64,000 nucleotides of DNA from contig VFJK01000018.1 in assembly GCA_009886125.1 (NCBI GenBank), positions 1 through 64,000 of the forward strand. Direction: 5' to 3'. Shown here one piece after another: positions 9,501 to 15,683 of this stretch (its first letter is position 1; every line of letters starts with the position of its first letter). The notes below the pieces were generated by a model. The model had not been told where the DNA came from and did no database searches. It was given only the letters and a program-made list of their open reading frames with translations. The stretch is from Geobacter sp. Lineage in GTDB: Bacteria > Desulfobacterota > Desulfuromonadia > Geobacterales > DSM-12255. The translations under genes were made by a program, and so were the position numbers.

Positions 9501-9756
9501 CAGCCTCGGCATCTCGGCCAGTATTACTGTATGCAGCCGCCAAGTTTACTAGGCAAATGGCTGCTACCTGGCTCTCCGCGCCAAAGGTTTTTTCGACGTT
9601 CGGGATAAGGTCAAGCCATAATTTCTCGGCGCTTATATAGTCACCAGAATCTTGAACATCTGTTGCGACATTAATAAGTTGCACTAGGCTTTCACTATAT
9701 TTTTTGAGGCTGCCTAGTCCTTTTCTATTGGATGTGCGTCGTTGATTGCGGTGCAT
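6568..9756 (-). CDS. TPR-CHAT cysteine protease
   Basis: This 1062-residue protein has about twelve consecutive 42-residue kinesin-light-chain-type TPRs (roughly residues 30-545; a typical unit reads AEAEHYYQRALAINEQKLGL). A coiled, charged linker follows, then a C-terminal CHAT (caspase-like) domain. The catalytic dyad is visible: His in VHIASHFELN (about residue 920) and Cys in AFSACSTGLG (codon at 6865-6867). The protein ends HPYFWAPFILIGNGG, as CHAT domains usually do. I take the ATG at 9756, 2 nt past the TIR stop, with AAAGG before it, rather than the overlapping TTG at 9762. TPR-CHAT proteins are regulated proteases; in type III-E CRISPR, Csx29 is one. The CHAT part is visibly more GC-rich than the TPR part. 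Confidence 0.93.
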   Translation of the reverse strand: MHRNQRRTSNRKGLGSLKKYSESLVQLINVATDVQDSGDYISAEKLWLDLIPNVEKTFGAESQVAAICLVNLAAAYSNTGRDAEAERYYLYSLSIIDKLNDFDLLDKSSALYNLADVYERSSRYDKAEKYFQLSLAIREQSLGPIHLETATSLNGLGKVYESTKSYVEAENFYKRALAIREQLLGLDHPETAISMSGLASVYFFTDRIRESENFFLHALMILENSLDKNLSDVAAILYNLAVIYEKTVRYAEAESFCERSLAIREKMLGSGHPDIINSNYFLAKIFTATARYASAESIFQQTLSIREQQLGLDAPEVADNLDRLAIICDETGRYNEAEQYYRRALSIREKAIEPNHSAIAASLNNLAMVYFEIALYAEAEIYLQRSLEIRLNSSCPDQVNVAHCLHNLAVIFQATNRYVEAENFNLRSLAIKEKLRGADHPDTATTLINLASVYSATNRQAEAEHYYQRALAINEQKLGLDHPETAATLNNLAAFLLKTGRFAEAEQYCQRALKIKEQKFGSDHPSIALCLNTLAQLSAKNKNMDVAILLKKRSINIFQKVRQNVSGIAKEALFSFDKSIADDYDELAEMLINAGRYGEAEFVMGMLKEKEQFELLRRDRQTDIATRTISYNYDEAQLVVRFDELGTSLSALGKQEESLKQVKDRTPKQNQELTEVREQLKKVNREFSEFLDNLHEALPPREVTQIDQDSYKLINMTDSDANTVAVSTVTAEDSFHTIMATRHGRKAFSADHKAVDIGIKVLKFRELLLDREDSAHRDRIALSQELYDIIIRPMEEELLSGGYTTILWMLNGVLRLLPLAALHDGKKFVLEKFRNVCITTNSTIGQQSHVNWNGLGMGVTLKHDGHPALEGVKEELEGIISMDRPTGVIPGDILLDEAFTRDAMESHLKGGYKAVHIASHFELNPANETMSYLLLGDGSKIRMDELRCMPTLFKGVDLVAFSACSTGLGTASTKGRMVDGIGYLGEMQGAKTVMATLWPVEDKSTSMLMREFYRLREAGMTKAEALQQAQLCLLNGKITSEEGHDFTHPYFWAPFILIGNGG

Positions 9757-9758
9757 AT

Positions 9759-10529
9759 TCAACCTTTTGGAGTTTCGACATTACTCATACTCAGTAATTC
9801 GTTGTTTGCATGCCAACCTTTCCAACCTCGTTGCATTATTTCAATCATACCACTTACTCTAAATACCTTGGGAATGCGCGCTTCTAGCACTTTGTCGGCG
9901 TCTTTATCGCGAGAGGCTTTGACGTTTTTTTGTGACATCCAGAATAGCCCTTCAACCTTTGGAGCATAACACTCCAATAAACCCGTCGGGCTAATTGCTC
10001 TAAAATATAGCTTATCGCCGATGTCAAAATATTGCTCAACGGCGCCATCTAGATCAGATACTTCCAGCCACTCACCAGGTATTGGATAGCGCCACGGTTT
10101 CAGGAATTCAGTCTCTACTAATGGTGGAAAAGCACTGTTCGCGACTTCCCAAGCAACAGACTTGACTGTATATCCATCAAGAAAGAGTCCGTTCTTATTA
10201 CGAAGTTCATCTGGATAGTTAGATGGGTTTGTTCCTGTTATGAAAATAGGCATGATTTTTTCGTTACCCGCAAAGGGTACTATCTTTGCTAGGGCAAGTC
10301 TCAACTCCCGGTGCTGTCCTTCAGCATTCGAAGTGTTATCCGAGACTACGAAAATTACTAGATCAGATTCAGCAAGTTTCGATTCAATTTCTTGCCATGC
10401 GTCAACAGCTAATGTTCGGTCTATAGAATAAACCCAGGCTCTTACTCCATAGCGGCCAAGGCGATCACGAAGATTCTCCACGATATCGTAATCGGCATCT
10501 GCATAGCTGATAAATGCATTGTATTTCAC
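9759..10529 (-). CDS. TIR-domain protein
   Basis: The 256-residue protein starts MKYNAFISYADADYDIVENL, a standard TIR strand A and box 1. It continues through a SDLVIFVVSDNTS strand and a QHRELRLAL helix where the family carries its NAD-hydrolysing Glu. The TIR fold covers about residues 1-125. The rest (from FPPLVETEFLKPW) is beta-rich, with no recognised domain. Bacterial TIRs act either as NADases or makers of NAD-derived signals in defence, or as adaptors. AAGGAGG lies 6 nt before the ATG. The TPR-CHAT gene follows after 2 nt, so the two proteins are made together. The sequence is AT-rich for this genome, as in acquired genes. Confidence 0.9.
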   Translation of the reverse strand: MKYNAFISYADADYDIVENLRDRLGRYGVRAWVYSIDRTLAVDAWQEIESKLAESDLVIFVVSDNTSNAEGQHRELRLALAKIVPFAGNEKIMPIFITGTNPSNYPDELRNKNGLFLDGYTVKSVAWEVANSAFPPLVETEFLKPWRYPIPGEWLEVSDLDGAVEQYFDIGDKLYFRAISPTGLLECYAPKVEGLFWMSQKNVKASRDKDADKVLEARIPKVFRVSGMIEIMQRGWKGWHANNELLSMSNVETPKG

Positions 10530-10562
10530 AGAAACCTCCTTATCGTTAAAAAAAATTGGCAG

Positions 10563-10576
10563 GCAACCAAGGTTGC
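10563..10576. promoter_or_regulatory. Inverted repeat upstream of the TIR gene
   Basis: GCAACC-AA-GGTTGC, a perfect 6+6 inverted repeat, lies in the 97-nt gap between the BRO-N gene and the TIR start, 34 nt before the ATG. It could be an operator or a minor RNA hairpin. I found no convincing promoter next to it. Confidence 0.3.
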
Positions 10577-10626
10577 AAGTTCAACCTAAACCATTCCACA
10601 GCCATTAAGATTAAGAAACGACGGTG

Positions 10627-11460
10627 TCACAATAAGTTCTTCTTCCCCTTAACCGTCAACTCCTTGAAATTCTCCCCTGTTACCACCGGCTTCCCCGACC
10701 GCTTTTCAATATCCCGACGCGTGCTGCCAGCAACCGCGCCACCTTCCTGGGCATCCTGCTTCAGCGGTTCAAGCCCCTGTGAATTTCGGTCACGATGCAG
10801 CTTGGTGGTGGTTGCTTCGCCGAGCATGGTCAGGATCAGCTCGATATCGGTCATGTGGTCGCGCAGATTCTCCCTTGCCAGACCCTTCACCTGTTTGTAT
10901 TCATCCACTTTCAGATCAAACGCCCCTTGCATGATCTCATTGGTCAGCAGCGCATATTCCAGGCTGGTTCTGGCGCCACGGTTTTTCCACTCGTCGGTCA
11001 AATCCTGGCGGACGGCAATGCCGCGCATCCGTTTGTCAATCCACTCCTTCGGATACCCCTTTTTCTCATACAGCGCCTGCATTCGCTCCATGGAAAGCTC
11101 GGGATTTTCGATCTCCTGAATTCGTTCGTGGCCCACTTTGGCCAACCAGAGTTTGAATGGTTCTGCGCTGGGAGAAGGAATAGATTGAATGATACGAAAT
11201 AGACCTACAGTGCTGGCACAATTCATCTTCTGTTTGCCACCTTCTGTAGAAAGCAAAAGGGGGGTGACAATTTGTCCCCACCCTTTCGATAACTCATTGT
11301 CACGCTTACGCATTTTTTTTATGTAGTCGTTTGCGTTCGAGGTGTTTGTCAATACAACTATAACGTCTGCAACAGAAAACCACCATTCGCCTTCATGAAT
11401 GGTTTTTCGGATATGCTTTCCTTCAAATACGGCAACATTCATTAATCCTGATTTTGTCAT
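10627..11460 (-). CDS. BRO-N domain protein (phage-antirepressor type)
   Basis: The 277-residue protein begins with a BRO-N domain at about residues 8-110: VAVFEGKHIRKTIHEGEWWF, SVADVIVVLTNTSNANDYIKK and LFRIIQSIPSPSAEPFKLWL are its conserved blocks. The C-terminal half is helical and charged and ends in a lysine-rich tail. BRO-N proteins bind DNA and are common in phages as antirepressors. Stand-alone chromosomal copies with this long C-terminus resemble DinD-like proteins. AAGGAG lies 9 nt before the ATG. Its position between the sigma-like pair and the TIR/TPR-CHAT pair suggests a regulatory or sensing role in that cluster; that is inference. Confidence 0.85.
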   Translation of the reverse strand: MTKSGLMNVAVFEGKHIRKTIHEGEWWFSVADVIVVLTNTSNANDYIKKMRKRDNELSKGWGQIVTPLLLSTEGGKQKMNCASTVGLFRIIQSIPSPSAEPFKLWLAKVGHERIQEIENPELSMERMQALYEKKGYPKEWIDKRMRGIAVRQDLTDEWKNRGARTSLEYALLTNEIMQGAFDLKVDEYKQVKGLARENLRDHMTDIELILTMLGEATTTKLHRDRNSQGLEPLKQDAQEGGAVAGSTRRDIEKRSGKPVVTGENFKELTVKGKKNLL

Positions 11461-11497
11461 AAAGCTGCGCTCCTTGGTTATCTCACAAGCTTGCGAT

Positions 11498-12631
11498 TTA
11501 TTTAATTCCCATGGTGATGCGTAAACTCAAGACGTTATCAACCAGGCTCAGCTGCAACCCAGTTATCTGCGATGTCACAAGCTCAGAGAACAAAGGTTCT
11601 GTTACGGCAATTTTATCGGCGGTAACACCAATGAAACCTGCATCCGCAGCATCAACCCCATTCAGAATCACCCTCACCTCCGGCAACTCAACCGGCTTAT
11701 CTCGCAACCACTTCAGCGTTACGGTCAAGGTATCGCCAACAACCTTCAAATCGACAGGAACAACCGGACAGTTCTCCTCAATCAATTTCTTCTGCCCGTC
11801 CGTCAACTTGGCCGCTTCAGGTTTTGATGGGCCACTGCGAGTAACCAACGCCGGCTTATACGTCCCCCGCAGCAGATCCAGCGTCCCGGTGGCAATATCA
11901 AGCACAAAATCTTTTGCACCACTTATCGCCAGTTTCAGCCCCGGTATCAGCTCAAAAGCTTCTTGTGCGGCACTCTCCCACTCCTCCACCAACTCAGCCA
12001 CCGCCGGCACCGCCACAAACGCCCCGACCTCAACCTCCATGATGCGGAAAAACGAAAGAATCGAACCTTCCGGTGCCGGTTCATGGGATGCACCTGAAGC
12101 GGCAAGCACCTGCTTGAACTCTTCCGTATTCACTCCTCCCAGACACATTTCAAAGCGATCGTCCTTGAGCGAATAGCAGTTCCACCCCTCGGCAAACCCG
12201 TACTGCTCACCCAGCAAAATATCGCCATTGCCCATCAACCGGGCATCATTGAACAGTTGCGCTACCCGCCAACCCGAAGTTCCATCGACCTTCTCCAGCA
12301 GCATAACGCTGGGCGGCTTGCTGAAACGGCCATCATCACCCCAGCCGCCAAACTCACGCTTGAGCGTCCAGACCTGTCCGGCGTGTTTATCTGTGCCGAC
12401 CCCTGGTTTCATGGCCAAAGAAGCGAACCTTTCCTTCATAACCTTCCAGGCGTTGCGCTCTTCCTGTTCCATAGCGCGCTTATCCCGGCAGACATGGCAG
12501 ATTGCCAGATGCTTTTGCAGGTTTTCATCCGGTTCAGAACTCTGCAGCGTTTTGCTATCCGGACAGGTACGCAGTTCAAAGGCGGTCTGCCAGGCCAGTT
12601 TCAGTTTGATATCGTTATTATGGTTGCTCAT
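11498..12631 (-). CDS. Anti-sigma-like protein with zinc-finger (zf-HC2/ZAS) N-terminus
   Basis: The first 50 residues contain C23, then HLAICHVC with H41, C45 and C48. This is the C...HxxxCxxC pattern of zinc-binding anti-sigma factors. There is no transmembrane helix after it, unlike most ZAS anti-sigmas. Instead about 320 residues of mixed sequence follow, with a WRVAQLFNDARLMGNGDILL block, a helical stretch near 215-260 and a beta-rich end. The gene overlaps the upstream sigma-like gene by ATGA, the usual layout of ECF sigma/anti-sigma pairs. It is therefore likely a cytoplasmic anti-sigma. The long soluble C-terminal part would be a natural target for a regulatory protease such as the CHAT protein encoded 1.7 kb downstream. 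Confidence 0.7.
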   Translation of the reverse strand: MSNHNNDIKLKLAWQTAFELRTCPDSKTLQSSEPDENLQKHLAICHVCRDKRAMEQEERNAWKVMKERFASLAMKPGVGTDKHAGQVWTLKREFGGWGDDGRFSKPPSVMLLEKVDGTSGWRVAQLFNDARLMGNGDILLGEQYGFAEGWNCYSLKDDRFEMCLGGVNTEEFKQVLAASGASHEPAPEGSILSFFRIMEVEVGAFVAVPAVAELVEEWESAAQEAFELIPGLKLAISGAKDFVLDIATGTLDLLRGTYKPALVTRSGPSKPEAAKLTDGQKKLIEENCPVVPVDLKVVGDTLTVTLKWLRDKPVELPEVRVILNGVDAADAGFIGVTADKIAVTEPLFSELVTSQITGLQLSLVDNVLSLRITMGIK

Positions 12632-13728
12632 ACTTCTGTCCCTTTCCTGCTATCACGGCACGCTGGATCATTTTTACAAAAGCCGATCACTTTTTCGTAG
12701 AACATGAAAAACTCCTCTTCATCCACTTCGGCAAACTGCTTGAGTGACGGTGGTCCCCAGAGGCTCCATTTCCGACGGATGACTTCAAGACCGTTTTTTA
12801 CATGGTAGTGTAGCTTGCTCGGATTGCTCTCGCCGATTTGAGAGCAAATCACCTCGTACGTCAGGTCATCTTCAAGCTTAAGTACAATCAGCAGTTTCTG
12901 CTTGTCGCTCAACTCACTTACGCAATCCCTGGCAAGATCATCAAGCTGGCTGTCGATAACATCCATCTCCAGTATGGGCAGTTGCCGTCTCCAGACATCG
13001 TCATTACGGCTGTCCAGTGCAGTCAGCAGGCGGTCCCCGATAGCTTGCGGATCGCCATCTTCGTCATGAGTAACATCAAACGAGGCTTCCGGAGATTCAG
13101 AAATCAGGAGGGGATAGACGGTTGTCGCATAACGCACCAGTTCACGCACCGGCAGGAGATATTCGGCCAGAACCGCCTTGAGCGTTTCATCCCAGAAATG
13201 TCGTGACAATGTGAGAATGGCCGGTTTGCCGTGGATGTCTCGAAACGCCACGGCCGGTGCCAACCATCCTGCATAGCTTTGCGCGATAAGGCTGTCCGGG
13301 AGAAATTCCAGAGATGGAGTGTCTGAATAGGCGTAATAAGAGCCTTTCCGGCCCTTGCTCTCAAAACGGACACTATTGTCCTCGGAGAGCACGGTTCTTA
13401 CATGTCGGTAATACGCATGGAAAGGGCTGGAGTCCCGGCGCTTATCCAGGCAGAAGTCGATAAATTCCTGCGACAGGAATGCCATGAAATCATCTTCGTC
13501 ACCGGAAATTAGCAGCGTGGTGGCTTTCAGAGCTATTTTGTCAGACCGTTCCTTGATGAAATCCCAGAGCTGATTTGTGACAGCTTCCAGATAGTCATTC
13601 CGGTCGAGGTAGGCATCATCGAGCTGTAGCGAAAGACGTTCTGCCCGCTTGATCACCTGCCTGGCGCAGCCCTTGAGTACGGCATAGCACTCCTGACTTG
13701 AGAGCCATCCCTGAAATGCATCATTCAT
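12628..13728 (-). CDS. Sigma-70-family (ECF-like) RNA polymerase sigma factor, divergent
   Basis: I start at the ATG at 13728, which has GGGGAG upstream; a longer frame opens at 13779. The product has 366 residues. Residues 272-321 (LSDKQKLLIVLKLEDDLTYE through SKLHYHVKNGLEVIRRKW) are a sigma region 4 helix-turn-helix, with its LTYEVICSQIGES turn. An N-terminal block (FMAFLSQEFIDFCLDKRRDS, then YYRHVRTVLSED) fits region 2. A linker of about 150 residues separates them and a 45-residue tail follows region 4, both longer than in ordinary ECF factors. It overlaps the 145-aa gene by 8 nt upstream and the zinc-finger gene by 4 nt downstream. Promoter specificity is unknown. Confidence 0.75.
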   Translation of the reverse strand: MNDAFQGWLSSQECYAVLKGCARQVIKRAERLSLQLDDAYLDRNDYLEAVTNQLWDFIKERSDKIALKATTLLISGDEDDFMAFLSQEFIDFCLDKRRDSSPFHAYYRHVRTVLSEDNSVRFESKGRKGSYYAYSDTPSLEFLPDSLIAQSYAGWLAPAVAFRDIHGKPAILTLSRHFWDETLKAVLAEYLLPVRELVRYATTVYPLLISESPEASFDVTHDEDGDPQAIGDRLLTALDSRNDDVWRRQLPILEMDVIDSQLDDLARDCVSELSDKQKLLIVLKLEDDLTYEVICSQIGESNPSKLHYHVKNGLEVIRRKWSLWGPPSLKQFAEVDEEEFFMFYEKVIGFCKNDPACRDSRKGTEV

Positions 13729-14158
13729 ATCCGGCTCCCCTTTTGTGAAGATTACCGACAATGTCTTCCGCTGCAACAAGGCCGCGAACAGGCAGTCTGT
13801 CTATCTCGCGACTGGAACCGTTCAAATTGAATGATAATGAGTGCAGAATGTAGCTGTTCTTGTCTATCGGTATCCGTGAAGGTGGAGTCATGGCTCCCTT
13901 GCGAATATAGCTGGAGTTTTGGCTGTTGTATTCCTGACTTGAACAGGGGCAGAACGTGAATGAATCCCGCTCGATCTTTCGGAGCAGAAAAACCGGATGT
14001 GTTCGTGCAGAGTCACGAATGATGAATCGGCCACTGGTTAATCGCCCGATATCGAAATTGTTCATTTCTGAAAAGAGCAGATTCTCTTTCCAGCCGGCAG
14101 ACGAGGAGTAGTCCTCTCTCAGTATGTCGTTAATCCGCAAAAAACCTTTACGGCTCAT
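13721..14158 (-). CDS. Unknown 145-aa protein heading the sigma-like operon
   Basis: The ATG at 14158 has GGAGGGC directly upstream; a longer frame from 14179 lacks this. The product is soluble. Its middle has alternating hydrophobic strands (HPVFLLRKIERDSFTFCPCS) that could form a small beta barrel, and a conserved-looking end (LPVRGLVAAEDIV). I do not recognise a family. It overlaps the sigma-like gene by 8 nt, so it is the first gene of that operon and may modulate it. A faint resemblance to SH3-like toxin folds is not enough for a name. Confidence 0.6.
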   Translation of the reverse strand: MSRKGFLRINDILREDYSSSAGWKENLLFSEMNNFDIGRLTSGRFIIRDSARTHPVFLLRKIERDSFTFCPCSSQEYNSQNSSYIRKGAMTPPSRIPIDKNSYILHSLSFNLNGSSREIDRLPVRGLVAAEDIVGNLHKRGAGYE

Positions 14159-14321
14159 ATGCCCTCCAGTAGCGTCCATTCAAAAGCCGCAGCTGCATTT
14201 TAGTACAAGACGATATGAAGTCACTAAAATTCCGTGAAAATTATTTAAAGATTTGAAAATTTGCTCGTCAGTGCCGTGGAATCAAAACATGGATGAGAAA
14301 CAGTACAAGGAGAGATAAACC
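14159..14321. promoter_or_regulatory. Divergent control region between sigma-like operon and metallopeptidase gene
   Basis: This AT-rich 163-bp gap must carry the promoters of both the minus-strand sigma-like operon and the plus-strand metallopeptidase gene. On the minus strand a GGAATT followed 15 nt later by CGTC (between about 14204 and 14228) resembles an ECF-type promoter, which would fit autoregulation. No clear sigma-70 promoter stands out. The match is weak and unproven. Confidence 0.3.
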
Positions 14322-14741
14322 ATGAGCGACAACAGCCGAAAAATAGAACTGCCTGAAGGTCAGCTAATGGAAGCAAGGGGCAAGCCGTTCAAGTCAGAGA
14401 TCATTCCCGATTCTTTCTGGCTCGGAGGACTGCAGATCGATGTAGTTATAGATGAAAACCTCTTAAAATCCAGAAAGCTCCTTGGTGAGGCTCAGTATCC
14501 AGCACAGAGGATCGTCCTTGATTCGGGTCTACTCAAACAGCAGCTAAGCGAGCAGAACTATTATCACGAACTGGTCCACTGGATATTGTATGTAATGAAT
14601 GAAGATGTGCTACGTGACAACGAGAAGTTTGTCGACGTGTTCGCTACCTTCCTGCATCAGGCAAGGGTAACGGAGCAGAGGAGTGCAGTTTCGGCTAATG
14701 AAACTGATGATACTGAGCAGCAGAGGGTACAATTTTCATGA
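14322..14741 (+). CDS. Small HExxH metallopeptidase (ImmA/IrrE-like)
   Basis: The 139-residue protein carries YYHELVHWILYVM, a zinc-binding HExxH motif at residues 82-86 on a predicted helix. A downstream helix (NEKFVDVFATFLHQA) can supply the third ligand. This is the minimal architecture of ImmA/IrrE-type peptidases, which cleave repressors in response to DNA damage or signals. AAGGAG lies 9 nt before the ATG. It is divergent from the sigma-like operon and shares its control region. It could process a component of that operon; the sequence shows only the fold and position. Confidence 0.7.
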   Translation: MSDNSRKIELPEGQLMEARGKPFKSEIIPDSFWLGGLQIDVVIDENLLKSRKLLGEAQYPAQRIVLDSGLLKQQLSEQNYYHELVHWILYVMNEDVLRDNEKFVDVFATFLHQARVTEQRSAVSANETDDTEQQRVQFS

Positions 14742-14795
14742 TCTTTAAGTGTGGATTTGAAGAAAAAATGTAAAGAGATGCTTCGTCAGCAAACG

Positions 14796-14830
14796 AAAAA
14801 AAGGCCGCCAGATACTGGGCAGCCTTTTTT
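14796..14830. terminator. Bidirectional rho-independent terminator
   Basis: An A7 tract, GGC-C-GCC, a short loop, GGC-A-GCC and T6 form an imperfect stem between the convergent metallopeptidase gene and ndk. It is nearly the same sequence as the hairpin at 2658-2691 on the other side of the accessory island. Confidence 0.85.
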
Positions 14831-14856
14831 GTATTGCGACGAATTTCAAGAAGCTA

Positions 14857-15270
14857 TCAGACCAGTTCAAGCCCGCTGAAGAAGTAGGGGATCTCGAATG
14901 CTGCCGTCTCGGTTGCATCGGAGCCGTGAACGGTATTCTCTTCGATGTTTTTGGCGAACTCCTTGCGGATTGTTCCGGCATCGGCGTTGGCAGGGTTTGT
15001 GGCTCCCATCAGAGTGCGCCAGTCAGCAATGGCATTCTTTTTCTCAAGGCAGAGGAGGACGACCGGGCTGCGTGACATGAAGGTGCAGAGCTCGCCGAAG
15101 AAGGGGCGCTCTTTGTGGACATAGTAAAAACCTTCTGCCTGGGCACGGCTGAGCTGCATCTTTTTCATGCCGACGATCCTGAAACCGGCGGTCTCGATCT
15201 TCTCAAGGACCTTGCCGATCAGGTTGCGCTCGACAGCATCAGGTTTGATAATTGCAAATGTTCTTTCCAT
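14857..15270 (-). CDS. ndk: Nucleoside diphosphate kinase
   Basis: A 137-residue enzyme that moves the gamma phosphate of ATP onto NDPs through a phosphohistidine. It starts [20 protein letters not shown] and carries the active-site segment [12 protein letters not shown], where His is the catalytic residue. The ATG at 15270 has GGAGG 7 nt upstream. The length is normal for the family. It lies at the edge of the accessory island with its own terminator at 14796-14830. Confidence 0.98.
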   Translation of the reverse strand: MERTFAIIKPDAVERNLIGKVLEKIETAGFRIVGMKKMQLSRAQAEGFYYVHKERPFFGELCTFMSRSPVVLLCLEKKNAIADWRTLMGATNPANADAGTIRKEFAKNIEENTVHGSDATETAAFEIPYFFSGLELV

Positions 15271-15298
15271 ATAAAGCCTCCGGAGGTTGTTTTTTAGC

Positions 15299-15332
15299 AA
15301 AAAAATGGCTCGCAGTTACCCGCGAGCCATTT
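15299..15332 (-). terminator. Rho-independent terminator of the small lipoprotein gene
   Basis: AAATGGCTCGC and GCGAGCCATTT form an 11-bp perfect stem (15303-15332), and on the minus strand it runs into a T tract. It separates the lipoprotein gene from ndk. Confidence 0.85.
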
Positions 15333-15355
15333 CATTCTCAAAAAGAGAGTTTCAA

Positions 15356-15568
15356 TTATTTCTTTACTGGAGCAGCAGGAGCTTTTTCTACAGGAGCAGC
15401 AGCAGGTGCTGCAGCAGGAGTCTGCTTGGATGTTGACTGACCCATTACCGGAGCAGCAGGGGCAGCAGGAGCTGCAACAGGAGCAGGAGCTTCTTCTTTT
15501 TTCTTGCAGCCAGCAGCGAAAGCAAGAGCCAGGGACAGGCAAAGTGCGAGAGAAATAGTCTTTTTCAT
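15356..15568 (-). CDS. Small Ala/Pro-rich lipoprotein
   Basis: The 70-residue product has a lipoprotein signal peptide ending LAFAAGC, so the mature protein is anchored by a lipidated Cys and is only about 50 residues. What remains is three lysines followed by low-complexity Ala/Pro repeats (EEAPAPVAAPAAPAAP). The repeats look like an extended linker rather than a folded domain. A weak GAGGT lies about 10 nt before the ATG. Function unknown; an envelope spacer or cell-wall-associated peptide is possible. Confidence 0.75.
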   Translation of the reverse strand: MKKTISLALCLSLALAFAAGCKKKEEAPAPVAAPAAPAAPVMGQSTSKQTPAAAPAAAPVEKAPAAPVKK

Positions 15569-15683
15569 TTGATACGTACCTCTTTCCTTTTGTTATTAAC
15601 CTCTGTCTTGAACAGGGTATTATTCAATCGAATAGGGATAATATTCCTGTGTTATGAGCCATGTCAACACTTTTTTCGAAAAA

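Noticed and set aside
6568-9756. 126-bp periodicity that could suggest a tandem DNA repeat or CRISPR-like array
   Set aside because: The period is that of 42-residue TPR units in frame; the DNA units are diverged and there are no constant repeats with unique spacers.
2700-14800. Cas genes or a CRISPR array to go with the TPR-CHAT protease (type III-E)
   Set aside because: No Cas7-11-like ORF, Cas1/Cas2 or direct-repeat array is present in the window; the island holds TIR and BRO-N genes instead.
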